This document shows, in pieces, positions 53,717-62,542 of a stretch of DNA of 64,000 nt. The position numbers were made by a program, and so were the translations under genes. How positions within the stretch are numbered: the first letter of the stretch is position 1; the number at the start of each line of letters is the position of its first letter. The stretch is from Phytomonospora endophytica (GTDB lineage Bacteria; Actinomycetota; Actinomycetes; Mycobacteriales; Micromonosporaceae): contig NZ_JACHGT010000002.1 of assembly GCF_014202425.1 (NCBI RefSeq), positions 310,001 through 374,000 on the forward strand. Direction: 5' to 3'. The notes beneath the pieces were generated by a model. It ran no database searches. It was not told the origin of the DNA and saw only the letters and a list, made by a program, of their open reading frames with translations.

Positions 53717-54223
53717 ATGTCGACAGATCTCGTCTTGCGCGCCCGAAACGCCGCCGGTCTCAGCCAGACCGCGCTCGCCACACTCTCGGGCACTTCACGC
53801 CCGACACTCTCGGCATATGAGCACGGGCAGAAGTCACCGACGCTCGCCACCGCAGAACGGATCATCGAGGCCGCCGGTTTCGAGCTGACCCTTCGTCCCC
53901 GACTCGAATTCACCGTGACCGCGACCGCGCGAGGCCACGTCATCCACGTCCCCGATCACCTGCCGCGCCTGGAAGTACGTGAAGCATTCGCGACGGTCGT
54001 CCTCCCTCTGCACCTGAACTGGTCGGAGCCCGCCCGGGTCTTCGAGTTGGCCGACCGCCGTCAGCGCGCACGCGTCTATGAGATCGTCCTGCGTGAGGGA
54101 ACCCCGGTCGACATCGTCACGTACGTCGACGGCGCCCTGCTGGCGGATCTCTGGGACGAGCTGGTGTTGCCCCGCGACGTCCGTACCGCTTGGACCCCCC
54201 TGCTCACCAGGCACGTGCGGTAG
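53717..54223 (+). CDS. XRE-family antitoxin
   Basis: 168 residues from ATG 53717 (GGAGG upstream; the longer frame is rejected). HTH LSQTALATLSGTSRPTLSAYE at ~14-35, then an unknown C-terminal part ending DELVLPRDVRTAWTPLL. Four bp before the toxin gene, so a likely antitoxin and autorepressor via the 16-bp palindrome. Confidence 0.82.
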   Translation: MSTDLVLRARNAAGLSQTALATLSGTSRPTLSAYEHGQKSPTLATAERIIEAAGFELTLRPRLEFTVTATARGHVIHVPDHLPRLEVREAFATVVLPLHLNWSEPARVFELADRRQRARVYEIVLREGTPVDIVTYVDGALLADLWDELVLPRDVRTAWTPLLTRHVR

Positions 54224-54227
54224 ATCG

Positions 54228-54866
54228 ATGTCCGTGCTCACTCCGCTCCAAATCGAAACACTGCGCATGTTCTTCGCGCTGCCCGAGAGCTCCGGATTTC
54301 TTCTCGCCGGCGGCGCGGCGCTGGTCGCTCAGAAACTGACGAAGCGACCAACCCACGATCTCGACTTCTTCTCCGCGCCAGGGACCGCCTCCGTTCCCGC
54401 CGCCAGGGACGCCGTCGAACACGCGGCCGCCTCACGCGGATGGCAGGTCGACCGAATCCAGGACGCCGAAACCTTCTGCCGTCTCAAGGTGGCGGGCATG
54501 GAAGAAATCCTCCTCGTGGATCTCGCCATCGACGTCGCCCCCGCTCATGCCACGATCAGCACCGACCTCGGCCCGAGTTTCGCTCCGGAGGAACTCGCCG
54601 GACGCAAGACGATCGCCCTGTTCGACCGAGCCGAGGCCCGCGACTTCACCGACGTTCACCAACTCGCAGAGCGCTTCGGGCGCGAAATCCTGCTCGCCCG
54701 TGCCGCCGAGATCGACAATGGATTCGACCGGCACGTTCTCGCGTCGATGATGCGAACCCTCGACAGGTTCACCGATGCGGAACTCCCGGTCGACGGAATC
54801 AGCCCAACCGAACTCCGCACGTACTTCAGCGACTGGGCGCGGGAACTCGACGCGACTGAAGGCTGA
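54228..54866 (+). CDS. AbiEii-type nucleotidyltransferase toxin
   Basis: 212 residues from ATG 54228. The nucleotidyltransferase motif has GG..AL at 28-32 and D44-L-D46 (THDLDFF) followed by a long helical C-terminus. Related toxins (AbiEii, MenT) modify tRNA acceptor ends; the target here is not known. Forms a TA pair with the upstream XRE gene. Confidence 0.87.
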   Translation: MSVLTPLQIETLRMFFALPESSGFLLAGGAALVAQKLTKRPTHDLDFFSAPGTASVPAARDAVEHAAASRGWQVDRIQDAETFCRLKVAGMEEILLVDLAIDVAPAHATISTDLGPSFAPEELAGRKTIALFDRAEARDFTDVHQLAERFGREILLARAAEIDNGFDRHVLASMMRTLDRFTDAELPVDGISPTELRTYFSDWARELDATEG

Positions 54867-54937
54867 ACCAATCCGGATGGCCCATCAACCGCGTGGTCGT
54901 ACCCGGCCGACGGTTTCCAGGATCTCCGTTCCGCGAC

Positions 54938-55130
54938 TTCTCGATGGCGACGTGGTAGGCGAAGCGCCTGGTGTCGAGGTCGGCGACGATGGCCTCGCGG
55001 TCCAGTAGCGGTACTGGTCGCCGACGTTGCGGCGGTCGCCGTGGGCGAGGAGTTCGGGGTCGTAGCGCTCGTCGGTCGGCCACTCCCCACGCCAGGGACC
55101 GACGCCGATCTCTTCCAGATGTTCAGTCAC
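54938..55130 (-). pseudogene. trmH 5' fragment (duplicated, frameshifted)
   Basis: About 150 bp nearly identical to 51766-51955, the 5' end of trmH, with the family start (LEEIGVGPW, RYDPELLAHGDRRNVGDQYRYW). One base is missing after YRYW and the rest of the gene is absent. It lies between the toxin and the antitoxin relic. Confidence 0.88.
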
Positions 55131-55185
55131 AGACGGAGCCTAGGCGGAGCGCTCGGAGGCACCGACGCGACGACCACCACCGGAA

Positions 55186-55201
55186 GTATCCGATCGGATA
55201 C
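55186..55201. promoter_or_regulatory. second copy of the TA operator
   Basis: 16-bp palindrome identical to 53687-53702, 9 bp before the relic ATG. Probably still bound by the full-length antitoxin. Confidence 0.7.
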
Positions 55202-55210
55202 CAGGTGGCG

Positions 55211-55309
55211 ATGGCGGACGATCTCGTCCTGCGAGACCTGCGGGACGCCCTGGTCCTGCCACGAGATGTCAGAGCCGCATGGACCCCGCTGCTCGACAGG
55301 GCGCGGTAA
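55211..55309 (+). pseudogene. internally deleted antitoxin relic, 32 codons
   Basis: Intact 32-codon frame with the first ~8 residues (DLVLR) and last ~24 (LVLPRDVRAAWTPLL) of the antitoxin, lacking the HTH. It keeps the operator. Could be a decayed copy or a mini-protein. Confidence 0.8.
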
Positions 55310-55372
55310 CCGATCTGTCCGAGGTGATCGTCCGGGGAGGTCCGAGCCGCACCCCGTGAACCCGCCCGCCGC

Positions 55373-56014
55373 TCAGCCCCCCTCGACCCCCGGGTAGTTC
55401 ACGCCTTCCTCCAGGTATGCCAGGCACCGGTCGATCCGCTCCAGCAGCGGCACCCCCTGCGCCAGCAGGACCGGCGAGTGCATTGCGAGCTGGATCGCCG
55501 CGACGACCAGCCCCGTCACGATCGCCGGGCGCGGGTCGACGGCGGGGTCGGCGCCGAGGCGTTCGGCGGTGACGCGCAGGAAGGTCTCCGACTGCCGCAG
55601 TTCGCGCTGGCGGGCGGCGCCGCCGAGTTTCTCGTTCTCGTGGATCACCTCGTGCATGCAGGTCAGGCGGTCGAGGTCGATGCCAAGTGAGCCGTCCTCG
55701 ATGCGGGCGAGGACGTCGGCGACGGCCCGGCGCGTCGCGACCAGCAGCGGGTACTTGCGGGGCTGGTCGGCGTAGGCGGCGAGAACCTCGTTCCAGACGC
55801 TGTCCTGCAAGTGCAGCGCGACGTCCTCCTTGGAGCCGAAGTACCTGAAGAAGGTTCGCGGCGACACCTCGACGGCCTCGGCGATCTGGTCGATCGTCGT
55901 GGCCTCGTAACCCTGCCCGGCGAAGAGCTCGTAGGCGGCGTCGATGAGCGCCTCGCGGGTGCGGTGCTTCTTGCGCTCCCGCAGTCCGCGCGCCTCCGTG
56001 CCCGTCGTCGTCAT
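55373..56014 (-). CDS. TetR-family regulator
   Basis: 213 residues from ATG 56014. HTH TREALIDAAYELFAGQGYEATTIDQIAEAVEVSPRTFFRYF; a helical C-terminus. Divergent from the MFS exporter, whose promoter region has strong palindromes, so a likely repressor of it. Confidence 0.92.
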   Translation of the reverse strand: MTTTGTEARGLRERKKHRTREALIDAAYELFAGQGYEATTIDQIAEAVEVSPRTFFRYFGSKEDVALHLQDSVWNEVLAAYADQPRKYPLLVATRRAVADVLARIEDGSLGIDLDRLTCMHEVIHENEKLGGAARQRELRQSETFLRVTAERLGADPAVDPRPAIVTGLVVAAIQLAMHSPVLLAQGVPLLERIDRCLAYLEEGVNYPGVEGG

Positions 56015-56079
56015 GAGCGGAGTCTATCGCCGGGGGCGGCTTTAACGGCAGCCGGTGACTACTGACACACAATGACGTT

Positions 56080-56113
56080 TGACAGTTGACGACAACTGTC
56101 AGTCTCTGACAGT
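56080..56113. promoter_or_regulatory. overlapping TetR operators
   Basis: tgacagttg/caactgtca (56080-56101, 9-bp arms, 4-bp gap) and actgtca/tgacagt (56095-56113, 5-bp gap) overlap. A TTGACA starts at 56079. Lies between the TetR and MFS genes. Confidence 0.72.
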
Positions 56114-56155
56114 TTGTGCGAGCCAGTCCCGACCCACCCCACCGAAAGGCCCGCC

Positions 56156-57724
56156 ATGACCACCGCTGTACTCGACAGGGCGCCCGCGTCGCCCGCACGC
56201 CGGCGCCCCGGCCACGGCCATCCGTGGCTGACCCTGCTCGCCGTGGCGACCGCGATGATGGTCGTCGGTCTCGACACCACCGTCGTCACGATCGCCAACC
56301 CCGACATCGCCGCCGACCTGCACGCCGACCTCGCCGCGCTCCAGTGGGTCACCAACGGCTACCTGCTCGCCCTCGCCGTGTCACTGATCCCGGCGGGGCG
56401 GCTCGCCGACCGTTTCGGGCGCAAGCGGATCTTCATGATCGGCCTGCTCGTCTTCACCGTCGCCTCGATCGGCGTCGGCCTGTCCGGCTCGATCGGCCAG
56501 CTCATCGCCTGGCGCGTCCTGCAGGGCCTCGGCGGGGCCATGCTGCAACCGGCCTCGCTGGCGATCATCCGCAGCACCTTTCCGGCCGAACGCCTCAAGA
56601 TGGCGATCGGCCTGTTCAGCGCGGTCGTCGGCCTGTCCATCGCCAGCGGGCCCGTCATCGGCGGCCTGCTCGTCGAGAGCGCCGGCTGGGAGTCGGTCTT
56701 CTTCATCAACGCGCCGGTGGCCCTCGTCGGCCTCGTCCTCGGCGCCCGCGTCATCCGCGAGTCGAAGGACGACCAGGCCGGCCGCTCCTTCGACGTCGTG
56801 GGCGTCGCACTGCTGGTCGCGGCCATGTTCGGCCTGGTCTGGGGCCTGATCAAGGCGCAGGACAACGGCTTCGGCGAGGCCACTCCGCTGGTGTCCTTCG
56901 GCGCGACCATCGTCCTCGGAGCGCTGTTCGTCCTGCGGGAGACCAGGGCGCGTGAACCGCTGCTGCCGCTGGCCCTGTTCCGTTCCTTCCCGCTGTCGAT
57001 GGGCATGCTGCTGCGGATCGGCGCCTACTTCGCCATGTTCGGCGGCATGTTCTTCCTGATGCTGTTCCTGCAGAACGTCCACGGCATGAGCCCCCTCGAC
57101 GCCGGTGTGCGCGTCCTGCCGATGACCGGCGCGATGCTCGTCGCCTCACCCGCCGCGGGCGCGCTGACCCAGCGTTTCGGTACGCGGCCCGCGCTCGTCG
57201 GCGGCATGCTCGCCATGGCCGGGGCGCTGTTCTCGATCGCACGCTTCGAGGTCGACACCCCTTACTCGCGGATGTGGCCGTGGCTGGCGCTGCTCGGGGT
57301 CGGCTTCGGGCTGCTCATGGTCTCGACGACCGAGGTCATCCTCGACAACGTCCCCGCGCGGCTGGCCGGTATCGCCGGTGGCCTGCAGCAGACCGCGGCC
57401 CAGATCGGCGGCGTGCTCGGCACGAGCGTGCTCGGCGTCCTGCTGGCCAACCGCGTCGGCGACACTCTGACCGGCGAACTCACCGCCGCCGGGGTCCCGG
57501 CCGAGGTCGCGGCCGGGTTCGAGACCGCCAAGAGCTACGTCGCGCAGGGCGTCGCACCCGTCCAGGAGGGGACGCCGCCGGGGCTGATCGACGCGATCAC
57601 CGACGGCAGCCACGCCGCCTTCATGTCCGGCTTCGCCCACAGCCTCGTGGTCGCGTCGATCGTCGCGGCCGCCGGAGGCCTGGTGGCGCTGTTCGCCGGA
57701 AGGGACCGCGGCCGCGGGGCCTAA
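56156..57724 (+). CDS. DHA2-type MFS drug exporter
   Basis: 522 residues from ATG 56156 (GAAAGG upstream). About 14 membrane helices; motif A LADRFGRKR, and LDTTVVTIANPDIAADL typical of EmrB/QacA drug:H+ antiporters. Divergent from the TetR regulator. Confidence 0.93.
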   Translation: MTTAVLDRAPASPARRRPGHGHPWLTLLAVATAMMVVGLDTTVVTIANPDIAADLHADLAALQWVTNGYLLALAVSLIPAGRLADRFGRKRIFMIGLLVFTVASIGVGLSGSIGQLIAWRVLQGLGGAMLQPASLAIIRSTFPAERLKMAIGLFSAVVGLSIASGPVIGGLLVESAGWESVFFINAPVALVGLVLGARVIRESKDDQAGRSFDVVGVALLVAAMFGLVWGLIKAQDNGFGEATPLVSFGATIVLGALFVLRETRAREPLLPLALFRSFPLSMGMLLRIGAYFAMFGGMFFLMLFLQNVHGMSPLDAGVRVLPMTGAMLVASPAAGALTQRFGTRPALVGGMLAMAGALFSIARFEVDTPYSRMWPWLALLGVGFGLLMVSTTEVILDNVPARLAGIAGGLQQTAAQIGGVLGTSVLGVLLANRVGDTLTGELTAAGVPAEVAAGFETAKSYVAQGVAPVQEGTPPGLIDAITDGSHAAFMSGFAHSLVVASIVAAAGGLVALFAGRDRGRGA

Positions 57725-58077
57725 ACCGGCTCCCACGCGTACCGCGCGTTCCAGTCCGGCGCCTCGTGGAGGTACGCCTCCAGCAGTTCGCGCACCTGGT
57801 GGTACCCGATGGGTTCGGTGATCCGGTGAAGCACCATCGGCGTCCCGCCCCCGGCCCGGTACTCGACGGTGAACCGCGCCGGATCGGCGGTGACCAGCGC
57901 CGCCTGGACGAAGTGCCCGCGCTCGCGGGCGAGGATGACGTAGCGGTCGAGCAGGTGATCGTCGGGACATCCGGATTCGCAGGCCGAGTCGTGCCGGAAC
58001 CCGTCGGCGAGCACGCATTCGATGCCGAACTCGTCGGCCTCGTCGCTCCACGGACCGTCCTGGGTGCGCAGTTGCAT
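57721..58077 (-). CDS. hypothetical protein, 118 aa
   Basis: ATG 58077. Soluble; ACESGCPDD and an acidic C-terminus. Not recognised. The 3' end overlaps the MFS gene by 4 bp. Confidence 0.6.
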   Translation of the reverse strand: MQLRTQDGPWSDEADEFGIECVLADGFRHDSACESGCPDDHLLDRYVILARERGHFVQAALVTADPARFTVEYRAGGGTPMVLHRITEPIGYHQVRELLEAYLHEAPDWNARYAWEPV

Positions 58078-58157
58078 GACGCGAAGTTAGCGCCGACGCG
58101 AAGCGGAGGCCTTGAGCCGACCTTGAGCCGCCCGGTCGACCCGGGCGGCTCTCGGCG

Positions 58158-58787
58158 TCAGTTCGCGGCCAGAGCGGCCTGTACCCGCATGACGGCCAAG
58201 GGCAGTTCGCCCTCGTCACGGGCACGTTTCAGCGTCGACGACCACCACGCCAGGTCGTCGAGCAGCACCGTGAGGCTCGCCTCGGCCATCGGCTCGCGCG
58301 GCTCGCCGTCGGTGAAGGCGGTGAGCACCGACGGGATCACCACCGACGACCGAAGCGGCGCCATCTCCGCCGCGATCGCGATCTGCGCCAGGTGCTCCAC
58401 CGCGCGCGACCCGCCCGCGACGCCGGTGCTGTACCCGACCGCCGCGATCGGCTTGTTCCGGAAGGCCGAGGACGCGAAGACGCTGTCGAAGGCGTTCTTC
58501 AACGTCGCCGGGACGCTGCGGTTGTACTCCGGGGTGACCACGAGGTAGGCGTCGGCCTCGGCGATCTTGCCGACCCAGCGTTTCACCGCCGGGTCCGAAT
58601 AGGACGGATCGGCCGGGTCGCCGAGGCTGCCGAAGTGCTCCTGGAAGAACGGCAGCGGCCAGTCGCGCAGATCGAGCACCTCGACGTCGAAGTCGGCGTG
58701 CTCGCTCGCGCGCCTCGCCACCCAGGGCGCGACGCGGTCGGCCGAGCGCGTCGGCCGCGTGCTGGCCACGATCACGTGGAGCCTCAA
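58158..58787 (-). CDS. NAD(P)H-dependent FMN reductase
   Basis: 209 residues from TTG 58787 (TTGA overlap with thioredoxin). Flavodoxin-like fold with IVASTRPTR, PLPFFQEHF and TPEYNRSVPATLKNAFD, the NADPH-dependent FMN reductase signature. Last gene of the HxlR-thioredoxin cluster. Confidence 0.9.
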   Translation of the reverse strand: MRLHVIVASTRPTRSADRVAPWVARRASEHADFDVEVLDLRDWPLPFFQEHFGSLGDPADPSYSDPAVKRWVGKIAEADAYLVVTPEYNRSVPATLKNAFDSVFASSAFRNKPIAAVGYSTGVAGGSRAVEHLAQIAIAAEMAPLRSSVVIPSVLTAFTDGEPREPMAEASLTVLLDDLAWWSSTLKRARDEGELPLAVMRVQAALAAN

Positions 58788-59128
58788 CGCGCGACTCCCG
58801 CCGACGCGCCCAGGTGCGGCTCCAGCTCGCGCATGATCGCCGCGCGCGGGCGGGCGCCGGTGAAGCGGGCGACGATCTCGCCGCCCACGAACAGGGCCAG
58901 CGTCGGCATGCCGAGGACCTGGTACTTCATCGCCGTCTGGGGATCGGTGTCGACGTCGAGGGCCACCACCCGCATCCGGGACTTCTCGCTCTCGGCGATC
59001 TGCTCCAGCACCGGCTTGAGCCGGTGGCAGGGCGGGCACCATTCGGCGGTGAACTCGACCAGCACGGGAAGGGATTCCGCGAGCACGTCGTCGGCGAAAG
59101 CCGCGTCGGTGGTCATGGTGAGAGACAC
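58784..59128 (-). CDS. thioredoxin with WCPPC active site
   Basis: 114 residues from GTG 59128 (AAGGAG 8 nt upstream). EFTAEWCPPCHRLKP active site instead of WCGPC, then GMPTLALF with the cis-Pro. CxxC with Pro-Pro is less reducing in other thioredoxins. Translationally coupled to the FMN reductase. Confidence 0.92.
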   Translation of the reverse strand: MSLTMTTDAAFADDVLAESLPVLVEFTAEWCPPCHRLKPVLEQIAESEKSRMRVVALDVDTDPQTAMKYQVLGMPTLALFVGGEIVARFTGARPRAAIMRELEPHLGASAGVAR

Positions 59129-59170
59129 ATGCGCTCCTTCGGTAAGAGGACTACGTGGATGCCGACGGCG

Positions 59171-59596
59171 TCAGCGGCGGACCTCGGCGATGACCCGCTC
59201 GTGCGGGTCGGCCTCCTCGCCGCACTCGCAGTGGAGCTTCGCGGTGACCCGGCCGCCGCACCGGCTGTGCCGGTAGACGATCTCGGGCATCGCGCCCTCG
59301 GCGAGGTGGTGTTCGCCCCAGTCGGACAGCGCCGACAGGACGGGGAGCAGGTCGATCCCGGCGTCGGTGAGGACGTACTCGTTGCGCGAGCGGCGGCCCG
59401 GCACCTGGTACGGGCGGGTGTCGAGCAGACCCGCCGCGGTCAGGCGCTGGAGGCGGTTCGACAGCACCTGGCGGGGCGCGCCGATCGTCGTCTGCAGTTC
59501 GTCGAAGCGACGCAGCCCGACCGCGACCTCGCGCACGATGAGCAGCGCCCACCGGTCGCCGACGATCCCGAGGACTTCGGCCATCTTGTCATCCAC
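59171..59596 (-). CDS. HxlR-family regulator
   Basis: 141 residues from GTG 59596. Winged helix IVGDRWALLIVREVAVGLRRFDEL; then a C-rich tail (CGGRVTAKLHCECGE) that could be a redox or zinc sensor. First gene of the thioredoxin-FMN reductase cluster, a likely redox regulator of it. Confidence 0.88.
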   Translation of the reverse strand: MDDKMAEVLGIVGDRWALLIVREVAVGLRRFDELQTTIGAPRQVLSNRLQRLTAAGLLDTRPYQVPGRRSRNEYVLTDAGIDLLPVLSALSDWGEHHLAEGAMPEIVYRHSRCGGRVTAKLHCECGEEADPHERVIAEVRR

Positions 59597-59648
59597 GGTG
59601 CAGAGTCTAGACTTTGGACTCAGGTGCGTGGATCAAACGTTGCGGGCG

Positions 59649-60923
59649 TCACACGGGGGTGGCGGCTCCGGTCGAGCCCGGGTATTCCGCCAGCCGTCGC
59701 GTCGACTCCCGCAGCTCACCGGCGAGGCGGGAGCGGTCGACGTCGAGGAGCCGGCCGTCGCGCTTCACGACACGCCCGGCGACCAGGACGGTCTCGACGT
59801 TGCCCGGGTGCGCCGAGGTGACCACGGCCGCGACCGGATCGGCGGCGCCGAGCAGGTTCGGGTCGTCGGCGCGCAGGAGGATCACGTCGGCCTGTTTCCC
59901 GGCGGCCAGCGAGCCGACGCGGTCGGCCATGCCGAGCACGGCCGCCCCCTCGATGGTGGCCATGCGCAGCGCGTCGGCGGTCGACAGGCGCGGGCCGCCG
60001 GACGCGTCGAGGCTGAGCATGGCGGCGCGCATGAGCGTGAACATGTCCCCGGCGACGGTCGTGACGACGTCGACGCCCAGGCCCGTCGGCACTCCGGCGC
60101 CCCGGAAGCGCGCGAGGACGGGGGCGCCGTGGCCCATGCGGGCCTCGACGGCGGGCGCGACCGAGGCGGTGCCGCCGGAGTCGGCGATCAGCTTCAGTTC
60201 GGCGTCGGGCAGGGAGTTGCCGTGGACGTAGACCGTGCCGGGGCGCAGCAGGCCGTGCGCGCGGAGGGTCTCCACCGGGCGTTCGGCGACCGGGCCGGAG
60301 CCGACGTGGACGACGAGCGGGACGTCGAGGTCGCGGGCGAGCGCCCAGTCGGCGGCGACGGTCTCGATCGGCGAGTAGGACGGGCCGTGCGGGGCGAGGG
60401 CCATGGTGAGCAGGCCGCCGGTGCTGGCGTGGACGCGGCGGGCGTCGGTGAGGTCGCCGCCACCGAACACGGGGTTGCCGTAGCCGAAGAGCGCGCGGAC
60501 GCCCGCCGAGCGGAGGGCGCCGACGGCGGCGTCGGCGTGTTCGGGGGTGCGGAGGGCGTGGGAGAAGTCCTGGAGGGTGGTGACGCCGGCGTCGAGGGCT
60601 TCGAGGGCCCCGGCGAGGGTGCCGACGGCGATGTCGGCGGGGCTGACGCGGCCGCCGATGTCGCCTAGGACGCGGGTGAGGTAGGCGCCGAGGTCGTGGT
60701 CGGCGGCGATGCCGCGCAGGGCGGTCTGCCAGGTGTGGCGGTGGGTGTCGACGAGGCCGGGGAGGACGTAGCGGCCGGTGGCGTCGATGACGTGGGCGTC
60801 GCCGGTGGGGAGGGCGCGGCCGACGGCGGCGATGCGGTCACCGTCGATGAGGACGTCGGTGGCGGGGTGGACGGCGACGGGGTCGGTGTCGATGACGGTG
60901 CCGTTGCGGATGAGGGTGCGCAA
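59649..60923 (-). CDS. amidohydrolase-family enzyme
   Basis: 424 residues from TTG 60923 with AAGGAG 7 nt upstream; the longer frame is rejected. TIM-barrel metal site: GLVDTHRHTW (HxH), VVHVGS, YVHGN and a later Asp at GLGVDVV. This resembles the TRZ/ATZ (cytosine/chlorohydrolase) group; the substrate is unknown. Divergent from MarR. Confidence 0.88.
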   Translation of the reverse strand: MRTLIRNGTVIDTDPVAVHPATDVLIDGDRIAAVGRALPTGDAHVIDATGRYVLPGLVDTHRHTWQTALRGIAADHDLGAYLTRVLGDIGGRVSPADIAVGTLAGALEALDAGVTTLQDFSHALRTPEHADAAVGALRSAGVRALFGYGNPVFGGGDLTDARRVHASTGGLLTMALAPHGPSYSPIETVAADWALARDLDVPLVVHVGSGPVAERPVETLRAHGLLRPGTVYVHGNSLPDAELKLIADSGGTASVAPAVEARMGHGAPVLARFRGAGVPTGLGVDVVTTVAGDMFTLMRAAMLSLDASGGPRLSTADALRMATIEGAAVLGMADRVGSLAAGKQADVILLRADDPNLLGAADPVAAVVTSAHPGNVETVLVAGRVVKRDGRLLDVDRSRLAGELRESTRRLAEYPGSTGAATPV

Positions 60924-60940
60924 GACAAACTCCTTCAGGG

Positions 60941-60974
60941 GAAAGCTTTCGAGAAAGGTATCAGGAAAGCTATC
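60941..60974. promoter_or_regulatory. three 10-bp sites at 12-bp period
   Basis: gaaagctttc (60941), gaaaggtatc (60953) and gaaagctatc (60965), each 12 bp apart; the first is a perfect palindrome. A TAGACT -10 at 60975-60980 would put the MarR start near +1, a leaderless mRNA. Confidence 0.6.
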
Positions 60975-60986
60975 TAGACTGCAAGC

Positions 60987-61463
60987 GTGGATCCCGTCGA
61001 CGCCCTCATCGCGACCTGGCGCAGCGAGCTGCCCGAAGCCCTCGGCCCGGCCTCCGAGCTGAGCAAACGGATCATGATCCTCGGCGCCCGCCTCGAACGC
61101 GCCACACGTGAACTGCTGCCGTCGCTGGGGCTGACCATCGCCGGGTTCGACATCGTCGTCGGGCTCCGGCGGGCGGGGAAACCCCACCGGCTCAAGCCCA
61201 ACGAACTCGCGCGCTCGCTGCTCCTGTCCACCGGCGGCACGAGCAACGCGGTGAACCAGCTCGAATCGCAGGGCCTCGTCCGCCGCATCGCCGACCCCGC
61301 CGACGCCCGCAGCACATGGATCGAGCTGACCGCGGAGGGCGTCGCACTGGCCGAACGCGCCGTGCTGGCGAACACGGCCGCACACGCGAAGGTCTTCGCG
61401 GGAGTGCCGGCCGAGGACATGGACGCGGCGGCGGGGGCGTTGCGGCGGGTGTTCGGGGGGTAG
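60987..61463 (+). CDS. MarR-family regulator
   Basis: 158 residues from GTG 60987. Winged helix (LARSLLLSTGGTSNAVNQLESQGLVRRIADPADARSTWIELT) typical of MarR. Divergent from the amidohydrolase, and likely regulates it through the repeated site between them. Confidence 0.92.
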   Translation: MDPVDALIATWRSELPEALGPASELSKRIMILGARLERATRELLPSLGLTIAGFDIVVGLRRAGKPHRLKPNELARSLLLSTGGTSNAVNQLESQGLVRRIADPADARSTWIELTAEGVALAERAVLANTAAHAKVFAGVPAEDMDAAAGALRRVFGG

Positions 61464-61548
61464 GGGCGCGGCGTCGGTGCCCGAAGCCCGCTTGACCGTC
61501 GAGCGCCGAAGCCGGTGCTCACACTCGGGGCGGCGGTGTGGCCGCGTC

Positions 61549-61817
61549 TCAGCCGTCCATCGGGTGGCCGTCGAAGAAGCTTCGGAGTTCGGCGAGATAT
61601 TCGGATGGCTGGTCACGGTGGACGAAGTGTCCGGTGTTCAAGACGCGCAACCGCGTGACGGGAATGATCCCCGCCGCCTCCAGACGGTGAAGCGCCGCCA
61701 CGATCCTGTTCCAGTCGCTTGTCGCGTCCGCCCGGCGGGGAACGGCGCGCCCTGGGTCCCGCCGACGGCGCACGAGATCCTCACCCCGTCGAGGTCCACC
61801 TCGATGCGTTCCTTCAC
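61549..61817 (-). pseudogene. alpha/beta hydrolase relic
   Basis: The start (KERIEVDLDGVRISCAVGGTQG, from GTG 61817) and the end (NTGHFVHRDQPSEYLAELRSFF) of an α/β hydrolase, in different frames, with the central ~200 residues (nucleophile) deleted. The end carries the catalytic His. Not functional. Confidence 0.8.
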
Positions 61818-61913
61818 GATGCCGCCCGTCCGGAGTGTCCACGTAGGACCGAACGATCGCAGATCCCCCCTGCCCACTCCATCCTGTCGCACCCCTCTGC
61901 CAGGCTCCCGCAC

Positions 61914-62447
61914 ATGCCCGACACGGACGAGTTCCTGATGTTCCTGCCCGCCGACCAGGACCCCCGCGAGCACGGCGGCTGGGAGGGTGAGCGCGCGACG
62001 CTGCTCGGTTCCCTGCGCGACCGTCGCCTGACCTTCGAGATGAAGTGCTCCGGTCTCGACGCCGAGGGGCTCGCGCGACGGGCGGTGCCGCCGTCGTCGT
62101 TGTCCCTGCTGGGGTTGCTGCGGCACCTCGCGGATGCCGAGCGGCACTGGTTTCGGCGTGTCCTCGCCGGTGAGGAGATCGGGGCGGTGCGTCCCGGCGA
62201 CGACGCGTTCGAGGGGGCGGTGGCCGACGAGGCCGTCGTGGCCAGGGCCTGGGAGCAGTGGCGTACCGAGCTCGGCCACGCCGAGCGCTTCACGGCCGGG
62301 GTCGAGGACATGGGGACCATGAGCAAGGGCGGCGAGACACCGATCGCACTGCGGGAGGTCCTCGTCCACCTGATCGACGAGTACGCGCGGCACATCGGCC
62401 ACGCCGACCTGTTGCGCGAGCGGGTCGACGGTCGCGTCGGCGAGTAG
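61914..62447 (+). CDS. DinB/DUF664-like protein
   Basis: 177 residues from ATG 61914. DinB four-helix fold with the metal triad: LRHLADAERHWF and HLIDEYARHIGHADLLRE. DUF664 proteins are mycothiol-dependent transferases in actinobacteria. Role unknown. Confidence 0.88.
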   Translation: MPDTDEFLMFLPADQDPREHGGWEGERATLLGSLRDRRLTFEMKCSGLDAEGLARRAVPPSSLSLLGLLRHLADAERHWFRRVLAGEEIGAVRPGDDAFEGAVADEAVVARAWEQWRTELGHAERFTAGVEDMGTMSKGGETPIALREVLVHLIDEYARHIGHADLLRERVDGRVGE

Positions 62448-62542
62448 GCCTCACGGGGGCGCACCCGCCCCGTGATCCCTTTGTCACCGGGCGGGCACGA
62501 GCGCCGAACGCCCCGGCAATCCCGCGCCCCCACCGTCGGGGC

